Assembly: GCF_014596565.1 (NCBI RefSeq)
Contig: NZ_NOIN01000005.1
Location: forward strand, 186,001-250,000
DNA from: Pseudomonas sp. PSB18
GTDB lineage: Bacteria > Pseudomonadota > Gammaproteobacteria > Pseudomonadales > Pseudomonadaceae
Reading direction: 5' to 3'
Length of the DNA stretch: 64,000 nucleotides
Below are positions 1-8,891 of this stretch, in pieces (the stretch's first letter is position 1; each line of letters starts with the position of its first letter). The notes below the pieces were generated by a model that saw nothing but the letters and a program-made list of their open reading frames with translations, had not been told where the DNA came from and did no database searches. A program made the position numbers and the translations under genes.

Positions 1-980
1 CGACCCACCTGGGTGCGGGTTTGCCAGACCGGCGCGCCGCCCTGGTACACCGTCAACTGGGCCGCCGCGACGTTGACCAGCACACTGTCAGGCTCCAGGT
101 CCTGGGCCAGCCAGCGCATGCGCTCCAGATTGATCCGCAACTGTTCGCGGCGCATGGCCGGGCTGACATTCAGCTCGGTGACGGTCCACGGGCCCACCAC
201 GCCGTCGGCTTGCAGCGAATGCCGGAGCTGGAAACTCTTCATCGCGTCCACCAGGCTGGGGCTGTAATGCTCGTCGCCCGCGACCGGCGGCGCACTCAGG
301 TAGCCTTCGCTGAACAGCCGTCGCGCCAGGGCCGGCACCCGCGCGTCCTGCTTGTCCGGTTGCAACAGGGCACCTGTGGGCACCGGTTGCCATTCGGACA
401 AAGGCTGTTGCAGCTGCTGGGCATAAAGCCCCCGCAAGTTGCGATAAAGGTCCAGGCTCGGGCGGGCCTGTTCAAAGGCGGCGGCCAGGTTGTTCAAACC
501 CGTTTCGGCAATGGCCAGGATCAGGGCCTGGCGGTCCTGGGGCTGCGGGCTGGCCCTCCACACCGGCTCCAGGCGGTCCTGGGGCAAATAGCCGAAACGC
601 AGTTCATGCAGGGCTTGCAGGTAGCGCTGGCTGATGGCGATGTCGACACAGGCCGGGCTCAGGGACGTATCGGCAGCCGGCAAGCTGTACCGGGCCGGAT
701 CCAGTCCGTCATCGGCCAGTTGCTGCAACTGGACCCCCAAGGCCATCAGCCGTTCGTCGTCCGACCAGACGGCCTGGCCGGCGTTTTGCTCGTAGAACGC
801 CTGCAAGCTCAGCATCGTCGGAAAGTCGACACCCGCGGCCAGCACCGGACAAGCCACCGATAATTGGGCCAGCGTGGCCTGTACAGGTGCCTGATCACCA
901 AACGGAACGTCACCGGCTGTCGCGACCAATGGCGAAGCGAGCAATAAAAGGCTCAAGTAACATACGGGCTTTTTGAACAA
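1..980 (-). CDS. L,D-transpeptidase, YcbB/LdtD family (N-terminal part, runs off the left edge)
   Basis: This is a periplasmic murein cross-linking enzyme that would form 3-3 links between diaminopimelate residues. About 326 codons are in the window and the catalytic YkuD domain lies beyond it. The frame opens at a TTG (978-980) preceded by GGAG eight bases upstream; no in-frame ATG fits. The product starts with a signal peptide (MFKKPVCYLSLLLLASPLVA). A scaffold-like region follows with 'YEQNAGQAVWSDD' and 'QLQQLADDGLDPARY', then a peptidoglycan-binding segment ending in 'MKSFQLRHSLQADGVVGPWT' and 'LRINLERMRWL', the usual lead-in to the catalytic domain. It is divergent from a second L,D-transpeptidase-type gene. 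The family call is firm; the active-site Cys cannot be seen here. Confidence 0.85.
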   Translation of the reverse strand, partial: MFKKPVCYLSLLLLASPLVATAGDVPFGDQAPVQATLAQLSVACPVLAAGVDFPTMLSLQAFYEQNAGQAVWSDDERLMALGVQLQQLADDGLDPARYSLPAADTSLSPACVDIAISQRYLQALHELRFGYLPQDRLEPVWRASPQPQDRQALILAIAETGLNNLAAAFEQARPSLDLYRNLRGLYAQQLQQPLSEWQPVPTGALLQPDKQDARVPALARRLFSEGYLSAPPVAGDEHYSPSLVDAMKSFQLRHSLQADGVVGPWTVTELNVSPAMRREQLRINLERMRWLAQDLEPDSVLVNVAAAQLTVYQGGAPVWQTRTQVG

Positions 981-1046
981 CTGCTTTACTCCAATCCATG
1001 GCCGTCTCGTTGACGGTTGACTTTGCGACAGGTACGACCCGCCATC

Positions 1047-1838
1047 ATGATGCAAACGAACAATTACGGACGGGATGCCGCACACACACATCAGCCTATA
1101 ACCTCACGTGGATTCTTTGCATCCACGCTCACGCTCATTCGCCGGCTCTGCCTGGCCACGGCAGCACTGGGCGCGTTATGCGCTCCGGCGCTGGCCGAGC
1201 AGGCGAATTCTCAACAGCTTTACAACAGCCTCGCCCACGCCGCGCCGGAACTCAATCCCCTGGCGCTCAAAAGTGCCTTGAGCGCCATGCAATGCGCGGT
1301 CGCCAACGGGGCTCGCCAGGCCCGTCACCTGGCGGTGATCGACTATTCACAACCGTCCACGGCCCGGCGCCTGTGGATCTTCGACCTGCGCCAGAAGAAG
1401 CTGGTACTGCGTGACCTGGTGGCCCACGGACAGAAATCCGGGGAGAATTTCGCCACCCAGTTTTCCAATCGCCTGGGCAGCTACCAGTCCAGTCTCGGGC
1501 TGTTCCGCACGCAGGAAAGCTATCAGGGCACCCATGGTTATTCGCTGCGCATGGATGGCCTGGAGCCCGGCTTCAATGACCAGGCCCGTGATCGTGCCCT
1601 CGTGATCCATGCCGCCGACTATGTGAACCCGTTGTGGAGCCTGCGCCAGGGTCGTATCGGCCGCAGCCAGGGTTGCCCTGCGGTGCGCCCCCAGGTGGCG
1701 CGCCAGGTGATCGACAAGCTCAAGGGCGGGCAATTCATGTTTTCCTGGTACCCGGACCCGGGCTGGCTCAAGCGTTCGGCCTATCTCAACTGCCGGCCAC
1801 AGCAGGTAGCGAGCATTCTGGCGACCAGTGGTGGCTGA
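1047..1838 (+). CDS. murein L,D-transpeptidase catalytic-domain protein (YkuD_2 type)
   Basis: This is an exported 263-residue protein of the second L,D-transpeptidase family (PF13645-like), expected to act on peptidoglycan in the periplasm. A long N-terminal signal region (hydrophobic around residues 30-50, ending CAPALA) precedes the domain. Active-site features near the C-terminus are 'ALVIHAADYV' with the conserved His and 'GRIGRSQGCPAVRP' with the nucleophile Cys in the S-x-G-C arrangement. I chose the ATG at 1047; a TTG at 1017 and an ATG at 1050 are alternatives, and no strong ribosome-binding site decides between them. It is divergent from the YcbB-like gene, so both may share a promoter region. 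A different function within the family (carboxypeptidase or lipoprotein linkage) cannot be excluded. Confidence 0.85.
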   Translation: MMQTNNYGRDAAHTHQPITSRGFFASTLTLIRRLCLATAALGALCAPALAEQANSQQLYNSLAHAAPELNPLALKSALSAMQCAVANGARQARHLAVIDYSQPSTARRLWIFDLRQKKLVLRDLVAHGQKSGENFATQFSNRLGSYQSSLGLFRTQESYQGTHGYSLRMDGLEPGFNDQARDRALVIHAADYVNPLWSLRQGRIGRSQGCPAVRPQVARQVIDKLKGGQFMFSWYPDPGWLKRSAYLNCRPQQVASILATSGG

Positions 1839-1872
1839 CGGCCCACCGGACAGAAGCCTGCTGTGAGGATTC

Positions 1873-1964
1873 TGTGGGAGCACAGCTTGCTCGCGATAGC
1901 GGTAAGTCAGTCAGCAACAATGTTGACTGGTCTGTCGCTATCGCGAGCAAGCTGTGCTCCCACA
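1873..1964. repeat. REP pair (inverted)
   Basis: Two facing copies of the fluorescent-pseudomonad REP (TGTGGGAGCACAGCTTGCTC and its complement) are separated by about 34 bases. They lie between the L,D-transpeptidase gene and the methyltransferase gene and can fold into a long hairpin. Confidence 0.9.
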
Positions 1965-2042
1965 GATCCCATCGCTCCCAGGGATTGCGCCTAATCAGCG
2001 GGTGGTTAAAATGCCGGCCTTTCGAATCGCCGGCATTGCCTG

Positions 2043-2999
2043 ATGAACCCTGAAGCCCTTCAAACCCTGCAGACTCATTTACTGGCCGCCCTGGCGTCCG
2101 TGCCGGAAGAAACCCGTCGCCTGTTCCACGGCCGCGGGCGCTGCTGGCCGGGGCTGGAGCAGATCACCGTCGACTGGCTCCAGGGCGTGGTGCTGGTTTC
2201 CTTGTTCAAGGAGCCTGCGCCTGAACAGTTGGACGAGCTGCTGTCGACGCTGCTCGCTATCACCGCCGCGCCGGCATGGCAACACAGCAAGGCTCATACC
2301 CTGGCGGTGCAACACCGTTATCTACCGCAAAGCCTCACCCAATGGCTGGTGGGCGAACCCATCGATGAATGGACCCTGACCGAAGGCGGCTTGCAGTACC
2401 GGATCGACCTGGGCAAGAAGCAGAACAACGGCCTGTTCCTCGACATGCGCTACGGCCGTGACTGGGTCCGCGCCAATGCCGCCGGCAAGCGCGTGCTGAA
2501 CCTGTTCGCCTACACCTGCGGTTTCTCGGTGGCGGCGATCGCCGGTGGTGCCCGGCACGTGGTCAATCTAGACATGTCCCGCGCGGCCCTGAGCCGTGGT
2601 CGTGACAACCATCGCTTGAACGGCCATGACCTGGGCCAGGTGAGCTTCCTCGGCCATGACCTGTTCAAGTCCTGGGGCAAGGTGATCAACGGCGGCCCCT
2701 ATGACCTGGTGATCATCGATCCGCCGACCTTCCAGAAAGGCAGTTTCCTGCTGACCAAGGATTACCAACGGGTGCTGCGCCGGCTGCCGGAACTGCTGGC
2801 CGCCGACGGCACCGTCCTGGCCTGCAGCAATGACCCGGCCACCGGCCCGGACTTTCTCATCGACGGTGTCACCCGCGAAGCCCCCGGGTTGGCCTTCAGC
2901 GAACGCCTGGCCAACCCACCGGAATTTCCCGACATCGACAGTCAGTGCGGTTTGAAGGCCCTGGTCTTCAAAGCGGCAGCACCGGCCACCAGGCATTGA
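2043..2999 (+). CDS. class I SAM-dependent RNA methyltransferase (RlmI/RlmK-like)
   Basis: This 318-residue cytoplasmic protein has the Methyltrans_SAM fold found in the 23S rRNA methyltransferases RlmI and RlmK. Visible motifs are motif I 'VLNLFAYTCGFSVAA' (about residues 159-173), the acidic motif II 'VNLDMSRAALSRGRDNH', and the catalytic 'DLVIIDPPTFQKGSF' (about 229-243). It lacks an N-terminal PUA or THUMP domain, so it corresponds to the stand-alone catalytic unit. The RNA target cannot be told from sequence. Its last 32 bases overlap the end of the convergent large LRR gene. Family certain, substrate unknown. Confidence 0.85.
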   Translation: MNPEALQTLQTHLLAALASVPEETRRLFHGRGRCWPGLEQITVDWLQGVVLVSLFKEPAPEQLDELLSTLLAITAAPAWQHSKAHTLAVQHRYLPQSLTQWLVGEPIDEWTLTEGGLQYRIDLGKKQNNGLFLDMRYGRDWVRANAAGKRVLNLFAYTCGFSVAAIAGGARHVVNLDMSRAALSRGRDNHRLNGHDLGQVSFLGHDLFKSWGKVINGGPYDLVIIDPPTFQKGSFLLTKDYQRVLRRLPELLAADGTVLACSNDPATGPDFLIDGVTREAPGLAFSERLANPPEFPDIDSQCGLKALVFKAAAPATRH

Positions 3000-5900
3000 C
3001 CAGGCCCATGGTCACCCGACGCACCAAGGCTTCGATTTCCCGGCTCTTGACCGAACGGTAGATGGCCATGGTGCGGCGCAGTTGATCCTCGGTGAGGGTC
3101 ACCGGCCGGCCGGCGGCCCAATCCACATCCGCGACGGCTTCGAGCCCGATCCGGCGCCAGACCGTTCGCCCGCCTTCCGTGACCGGCTCCAGGGCGCTAG
3201 GCAACTCGGGGTCCGGGTGTGCCAGGTTGTCCAGCATCACCTGGGGCCAGCGGGATGGATTCACCGGCCCGCTGAAGGCATTCACCAGGTCGTCATCCAA
3301 GGTTTCCCAGATCGCCAACCCTTCAGCCCATTGGGGCGACATCAATCCCAGGTAAGGCCGCCACAGCATCTCGCCCGGGCTCGGGATCTGATCGTTGCTG
3401 TTGAAGGTGTCCTGGGCATCGCTGAGCCAGTCGATGAACGCGTCCCGAGTCATCTGTGCTTCGAGTTGCGAGGGGTCAGGAAATCGCTCCATCAGCACGT
3501 ACTCCCAATTGGACAGGTGGTCCGTCAGGAAACCGGCAAAAGGCGCGCCGTGCCGGGAAAGGCGCGCGCGCATGACCGACTCGAACATTCTGAAGTGCAG
3601 TTCCAGCTCGGGGAGGTCCGGCTGCTCCCTGTCCAGAATACGGGCTTGCAGGCGCGTGCGCAGTTGCCGCAGTTGCTGATCGAAGTCGCCGATCAACGTC
3701 GGCAGGCGGTCATAGGCGCCCGGAGAGCCCATGTAATGCTGCAAGACCGCAGCCGCCCGCTGGCGAACGCTGAATGACAACCCGGCGGTCGTCCCGCTAT
3801 CGGCATCGCGCACGAGCGTGGAGAACCAGTCGATGAAGCTGCGCATCCCCGGATCATCGCGAGCGACCTCCAGGGCCCTCTGGAGCGAGGGCGAAATGTA
3901 CAGCCAATCATCGATGGTGTATCGGAAAGACTCGGGGAAAATCACCCGAAGGGCGTTGGCCTGGACACTGGGCAGCGGGTTGTCGTCGAGCCAGACCCCA
4001 AGGGAGTCCAGGTCGCTCAAGCGGGCGAGCACAGGCAACAGGTCATCCTGGATGCTGGTGATGCGATTGCCGCTGAGGTCGACGACGAACGTATCGGAAA
4101 TGAACACCTCGGTGTGCCTGGCCAGCACTGACAATGCCAGTTGAGGCACCCGGTCAAGCCCGGTCCGGCTCAATTCCAGCGTCATCAGGTTCACCAGCTC
4201 TGGCAGATCAGGCAGGTCCCGGCAGTTATTTTCGTTCAAGCGCAGTTCCTGCAAAGCCGTGGCGGAACGCAGGAACGCGCTGCCCTCCTCATCCAGGCGC
4301 AGGCCACAGCGCGCCAGGTTCAGCGAGCGCAAATCCGGCAGCGAAGTGGTCAGGGCCTGCAACTGTTCGGGCGTGAAACTCAGGTTGTCGGCCCATATGA
4401 CTTCACGCAGGGAGGGTAATCCGGCCAGGCTGCCGATGGCGGCAATCACCTCGGCATTGGTGCCCGCCTGTGCGCTGCCGATCCCCGACAGGTCCAGCGT
4501 CCATAAAGGGATGTAGGGATCGGTCCCCAGCAAAGGCGTGAATACATTCGCGTCCAGGTGCAGCGGGTTGCGGCTCAACGACAGATCCACCAGTGCCCGT
4601 AACTGCGCCACCGCGACAGGAACGGCGGTGAGATGATTGCCCCGCAGGTTCAGCGAATCGATGCCGGGGAACATCCGCAGGAAATCCGAAGGATCCTCCA
4701 CCAACCCCAGGTTGGTCAGGATCATCGTCTCGATATGTACCAAACGAACGGTCACCGGAGGCAGTCGACCGATGTTGACGTTTTCGATCCGCACCACCAG
4801 CTCACTGCCCTCGCTGCCCGGATCAGGTGCGCGCTGCCAGGCACGGCGGATGATCCGCGTAACGCTCCGACGTTGCGCCAACAGTGCCTCACGGTCCAGC
4901 GTCTGCTCGACGGGATGGTGAAACCCTTCCTGCTCCTCCCATTGACGCAACCCTTGGTCCAGGGTGGTCCAGTCGTTCTCCAGGCGGTTGATCAAGTCAT
5001 CGAAGCGAACGCCTTCGAGTTGGGCCTGCTCGACCAGGCCAAACCGTAGCCGTCTCAGGGCATCCCCCGCGTGAGCGGGATACAGTCGCTCAAGCCGCTG
5101 GTTCAAGCTACCGTTCCAGTCTTGCAGCGGCAGCCGGCCACGGCCGCTGAGCGGATAAACCAAGTGCCCGTTCAACCACAGCGGACGCGACCCGAGGCTG
5201 CCCAGGCGGCGCATCGCCAGGTAGGGACGCAACGCTTGCCGGTCATCCATGGCTTGTACCAGCAACTGGTTGCGTAGCTTGTCCGCCTCCCAGATATTCA
5301 AGCCCAATGCCCTGCGGGCATCGTCCGGCATCGCCCTGAGCAGCGCATCTTCCAGGTCCATGGCGCTCGCCAGTTCCTCGCCGGTTTCGTCAAAGGGGCG
5401 ATACCGGTCACCTTCCTGGCGGATGACTTTGAACGGACCATCCTGCCCCACCTCAATCGGATCCGGCAGCTCGCGCAGCCACAGGCGCAGGTGCAGCCGC
5501 CCCCGCAGCGAAGGGGTATTGGCCAGCAGGTTGATGACGATGCGGTCTCGATCGACCGTGCTCTCCCCCCGCGCCAAGGCGCGCAGGGCCCGACTCAGGC
5601 GCAGTTCACGCAAGGCTTCGGCCGCCTGCTTGCCGAGTGTTCCAGTCACCCGTCCTTCCAGTAAACGCTGTCGATCCTGACCGGATACGTTGCGGACCAG
5701 CTCGTTGGCGATGGACTCAGGTAAACCCGGAAAGGCCCGGATCAAGGGAACGGCCAGCGGGTCGAGCGCGATTGACTTAGCCATGGCCAGGGTCACCCGC
5801 TTGGCATCGCGCTCCAGGCGCGCGGCCCAGCGCACGGCCAACAAACGACTGCGCTCCAGCGGGCGCAAGCCGAGGCTGTTCTGGCCCAGCAGCGCGGTCT

Positions 5901-8088
5901 GCTCATCCACGCTCAGCCCATCCAGGATTCGAGCGGCCCAGTTATCGCGTGCGAGATCCGCTCGCATCAACAGGATAGAGCGCGTGTCGGCCGCATCTCC
6001 CACGGGGTAAATTCGCACCCCATCGTGGTAGCGCAACGTCATGTCCTCCGGCCAGCCCGGTAGCTCCGCGAGGGTCTGGACGATACGAAAATGCATGCCC
6101 TGCGGTGCTTCGCCACGGCGTAGACGGTCGATGGTGTGCCGCACCCACTGCCAGTTTCGAGCCTCATCCAGGGCATCGGCCAAGATGGCCGGCATCGGCT
6201 GCGCTTCGACTTGCAGGTAGCGCAAATGCGCCTCGCTGATGCCGACCTGACGTTGCACGGTCAGGATCGTCGGGTTATCCAGTTCGGCAGGCGTTTCGGC
6301 GAACGTGCGCAACAGCTCCAGATTGCCGCGCTGCAACGGGTTGCGATGCGCCCACTGCCAGCCACGGGCGCGGCTCCATTCCAACGGCGGCGTGACGCCC
6401 CTGTGCTCCGAGGGCAGGCGCAGGCTCAGGTTGTCCTGTGTCCCTTGTACTTCAAAGTAACGATCCTCGATCCGCACCCATGCCGCGTCGGCCATGCGCC
6501 AGACACCCCAGGCGTCCTGCTCGGCCTCCACCGGTGGCAGGCGCCGTGCTTCGAAGGGACGGACGTCGCCATTCCACAACCGGGTGCTACCGTCCGCCAC
6601 GGGCATCGGTTCAATGGCTGCGCCTATGAACCCCAGGTAGGCGCCTTGAGCGACCCCGAACAGCACATTGAAAATATGCTCGATCCCCTCTTGTGCGTGG
6701 CCTTCGTTGAACGCCTGGATACCTTCGAAAATCTCATACACCAGGCGCACCCCACCGACCACCGCGGCCCCCATGCCGATGGGCATGCAGAACGGGAAAA
6801 AGGTGGCCGCGAGCATCAGCGAGCGCTCGACCAGACTCTCCCAGTATTCCAGCCGCGCCAGCAGCGCCCGCCGATCCTGATCCCGGGTCGACACCATCAG
6901 TGCCGAGGCGTTGCCCAGCGCATGGCCCCGCCATTCATGGTAAGCGGCGTGCCAATGATCCTCGCGCACGTCATTCAGGCCCCAGGCGACCCTGGGCACG
7001 GGGATCCGAATGCGTCGGGGATTGTCGCTCTCACCCTGCTCGCCCTCACGCCAACCGGTGATGCGAGCATGGATTTCCTGGAACAGATTGGGGTTATCGG
7101 TGATCGTCCACTCCACCTGATCGTGCAGGGCCGCCCCCAGGCTGGCTTGCAAGCGCAACGGGAAATATTGCGTCAGGTCCTGGCGATAACTGCGTTTACG
7201 GACCCGCTCGGTCAGCTCCGCCGATAGCGCCTGCAAATTTGCGAACTGCTTGAGCGGAGCCACGGTATCGTGGGGCATGTGCAGGACGATCGGACGAACA
7301 CCGCTGGCGTCGCTCGCCAGCCCCCAGTACACCCGAGCGCCGAACAACGGCGCGGACAGCAACTCCAGCGCCTTGACCTCGCAGGCCAAGGGCGTCACAG
7401 GATGCGCTTCCAACTGGACACCGGCATGGGCCAGCAGCCGCTCACCGGTGCTATTCAGGCGGCCGGCCAACTTCGCCTCGTAGGCATCATGAACCAACAG
7501 GCTGCGCGCGTACGCCATGTAGGCTTTTGCCACGACCGGGACTTCACCGGCGATGCGGGGCAGCCGCTGTTCGAGCTTCTGCCGGTACGCCCCACCGGCG
7601 TCCACCTGTCGGCAGAGGCTGGCGAAACTGGCCGGGGTCATGTCCAGTGGCGCACGGTTCGTTGGGGTGTCCCCTTGGTTGAACTCTCCCGCCCTGCCCT
7701 GGATGAACAGCTCGCCCTTCTTATCGAAATCCCCCCCGATAACTGCATCGGCGGGAGGATAGTTGCCCATGGCCGCTTCGATCACCGATAGCGAGGGATC
7801 GGTCACGAAAGGCCCACGCCTGACCCGCGCCCGGCGTATGGCATCGACGACGCTGCCGCCGCCATTCACCCGGCTCCAACCTTGGACCTGCGGCTGCATC
7901 TTGAGCAGATCGAGGGTAAAGGCATAGGGCGATGGCAAGTCGGTGAGCAACGCATTCAGCACGTCGCTGTCGCGCTGCAGTTGCCGGGTAAGCACCTTGA
8001 AGCGTTCCTGCTGGGGCCGTGTGGCCCGTTTCAACCAGGCGGGCAGCCGGGCCTGGATGAACTCGACATGGGTATCGAGGGTAGACAT
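2968..8088 (-). CDS. giant DUF6543 (dermonecrotic-toxin-like) leucine-rich-repeat protein, no NEL ligase domain
   Basis: This is a 1706-residue protein of the Pseudomonas DUF6543/LRR class, many of whose members carry a C-terminal NEL (IpaH-type) E3 ubiquitin ligase. The N-terminal ~1000 residues are toxin-domain-like. Two hydrophobic stretches lie near residues 425-450 ('AATFFPFCMPIGMGAAVVGG') and 475-495. Leucine-rich repeats run from about 1115 to 1380 ('FPGIDSLNLRGNHLTAVP', 'LPDLRSLNLARCGL', 'ALQELRLNENNCRDLPDLPE'). The last ~328 residues contain no cysteine, so the NEL catalytic Cys is absent. The start is an ATG with GGAGG seven bases upstream. There is no signal peptide. A secreted or injected effector role is inferred from the family; no secretion genes are nearby. 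Its 3' end overlaps the methyltransferase gene. Confidence 0.8.
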   Translation of the reverse strand: MSTLDTHVEFIQARLPAWLKRATRPQQERFKVLTRQLQRDSDVLNALLTDLPSPYAFTLDLLKMQPQVQGWSRVNGGGSVVDAIRRARVRRGPFVTDPSLSVIEAAMGNYPPADAVIGGDFDKKGELFIQGRAGEFNQGDTPTNRAPLDMTPASFASLCRQVDAGGAYRQKLEQRLPRIAGEVPVVAKAYMAYARSLLVHDAYEAKLAGRLNSTGERLLAHAGVQLEAHPVTPLACEVKALELLSAPLFGARVYWGLASDASGVRPIVLHMPHDTVAPLKQFANLQALSAELTERVRKRSYRQDLTQYFPLRLQASLGAALHDQVEWTITDNPNLFQEIHARITGWREGEQGESDNPRRIRIPVPRVAWGLNDVREDHWHAAYHEWRGHALGNASALMVSTRDQDRRALLARLEYWESLVERSLMLAATFFPFCMPIGMGAAVVGGVRLVYEIFEGIQAFNEGHAQEGIEHIFNVLFGVAQGAYLGFIGAAIEPMPVADGSTRLWNGDVRPFEARRLPPVEAEQDAWGVWRMADAAWVRIEDRYFEVQGTQDNLSLRLPSEHRGVTPPLEWSRARGWQWAHRNPLQRGNLELLRTFAETPAELDNPTILTVQRQVGISEAHLRYLQVEAQPMPAILADALDEARNWQWVRHTIDRLRRGEAPQGMHFRIVQTLAELPGWPEDMTLRYHDGVRIYPVGDAADTRSILLMRADLARDNWAARILDGLSVDEQTALLGQNSLGLRPLERSRLLAVRWAARLERDAKRVTLAMAKSIALDPLAVPLIRAFPGLPESIANELVRNVSGQDRQRLLEGRVTGTLGKQAAEALRELRLSRALRALARGESTVDRDRIVINLLANTPSLRGRLHLRLWLRELPDPIEVGQDGPFKVIRQEGDRYRPFDETGEELASAMDLEDALLRAMPDDARRALGLNIWEADKLRNQLLVQAMDDRQALRPYLAMRRLGSLGSRPLWLNGHLVYPLSGRGRLPLQDWNGSLNQRLERLYPAHAGDALRRLRFGLVEQAQLEGVRFDDLINRLENDWTTLDQGLRQWEEQEGFHHPVEQTLDREALLAQRRSVTRIIRRAWQRAPDPGSEGSELVVRIENVNIGRLPPVTVRLVHIETMILTNLGLVEDPSDFLRMFPGIDSLNLRGNHLTAVPVAVAQLRALVDLSLSRNPLHLDANVFTPLLGTDPYIPLWTLDLSGIGSAQAGTNAEVIAAIGSLAGLPSLREVIWADNLSFTPEQLQALTTSLPDLRSLNLARCGLRLDEEGSAFLRSATALQELRLNENNCRDLPDLPELVNLMTLELSRTGLDRVPQLALSVLARHTEVFISDTFVVDLSGNRITSIQDDLLPVLARLSDLDSLGVWLDDNPLPSVQANALRVIFPESFRYTIDDWLYISPSLQRALEVARDDPGMRSFIDWFSTLVRDADSGTTAGLSFSVRQRAAAVLQHYMGSPGAYDRLPTLIGDFDQQLRQLRTRLQARILDREQPDLPELELHFRMFESVMRARLSRHGAPFAGFLTDHLSNWEYVLMERFPDPSQLEAQMTRDAFIDWLSDAQDTFNSNDQIPSPGEMLWRPYLGLMSPQWAEGLAIWETLDDDLVNAFSGPVNPSRWPQVMLDNLAHPDPELPSALEPVTEGGRTVWRRIGLEAVADVDWAAGRPVTLTEDQLRRTMAIYRSVKSREIEALVRRVTMGLVNAWWPVLPL

Positions 8089-8236
8089 GGTGGACCTCCA
8101 TCCTTGGGGGCAATTGGGAATCTAGATGCGCCCAACCGGCGCGAACCCGATGCTCCAAGAAATGGCCGTTTTTTAAAACTGCGCAACCGTTGCAAGGGGT
8201 TGCGGGGTCTTGGCAGCCACGAAGGTCACCTCTCTC

Positions 8237-8839
8237 TTACACCAGCAATGTCAGCCACGCCGAGGCCAGCAGCAACAGCGCCATGGTCCGATTGAACCGT
8301 CCCATCGCCACGGCGGAGCGGCAGAACCGGGCAGCACCGAGGCCCAGGTAAGCCCAGACGGTCATGCAGGGAATGGAGATCGCAAAAAACGCCAGGGACA
8401 GCCACAGGACCCGCACGGTGCGGTCGGCTTCGGCGCCGGCAAACACGCTGACCACCGCCAGCGCCATCATCCAGGTCTTCGGGTTCACCAGTTGCAGGCC
8501 GGCCGCCCCGACCAGGCCGAGCCTGGGGCCTTCAACGGGTTGATCCGGATCGATGGCCTGGGCCGGCGCGCTGAAAATCTGCCAGGCCATCCAGCTCAGC
8601 CAGGCGATGCCGGCCCAGGACAGTGCCGTTTGAATCGTCGCATGGCGGGCCAGTACATCCCCCAGCCCCGTGCCCACCAGCAACACCAGCAACGCCGCCG
8701 CGGCACAGGCGCCGAGGATGATCGGGACCGTGGTCGGCAGGCCGAAGCGCGAGCTATGGCTCAACACCAGGATATTGGTCGGCCCCGGAGTGATGGAGGC
8801 AACAAACGCGAACAAGGCAAACGGCAGTAGCTGGTCCAT
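8237..8839 (-). CDS. LysE-family amino-acid/metabolite exporter
   Basis: A 200-residue inner-membrane protein with about six hydrophobic helices and the LysE/RhtB signature near the N-terminus ('FVASITPGPTNILVLSHSSR') plus the 'LQLVNPKTWMMAL' motif in the middle. Family members export amino acids or related small molecules. The ATG giving MDQLLPFALF was chosen because it begins the first membrane helix and is preceded by a GAG-type ribosome-binding site; a longer frame from 8905 would add 22 hydrophilic residues. It lies 52 bases downstream of, and is co-directional with, an AraC regulator, the usual AraC-LysE pairing in which the regulator controls the exporter. The substrate is not predictable. 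Confidence 0.9.
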   Translation of the reverse strand: MDQLLPFALFAFVASITPGPTNILVLSHSSRFGLPTTVPIILGACAAAALLVLLVGTGLGDVLARHATIQTALSWAGIAWLSWMAWQIFSAPAQAIDPDQPVEGPRLGLVGAAGLQLVNPKTWMMALAVVSVFAGAEADRTVRVLWLSLAFFAISIPCMTVWAYLGLGAARFCRSAVAMGRFNRTMALLLLASAWLTLLV

Positions 8840-8891
8840 GGAGCAATTTCTCGGTGAAGGATTAGCCGTATCCTCCCCCCGTGGAACGTGC

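Noticed and set aside
21..863. A 280-codon plus-strand frame at the left edge
   Set aside because: The minus-strand frame reads as a YcbB-type L,D-transpeptidase with signal peptide and TTG start; the plus-strand frame is its shadow.
2968..4100. NEL (IpaH-type) E3 ubiquitin ligase domain in the giant LRR protein
   Set aside because: This region after the LRRs has no cysteine and none of the NEL catalytic pattern, so the function was not assigned.
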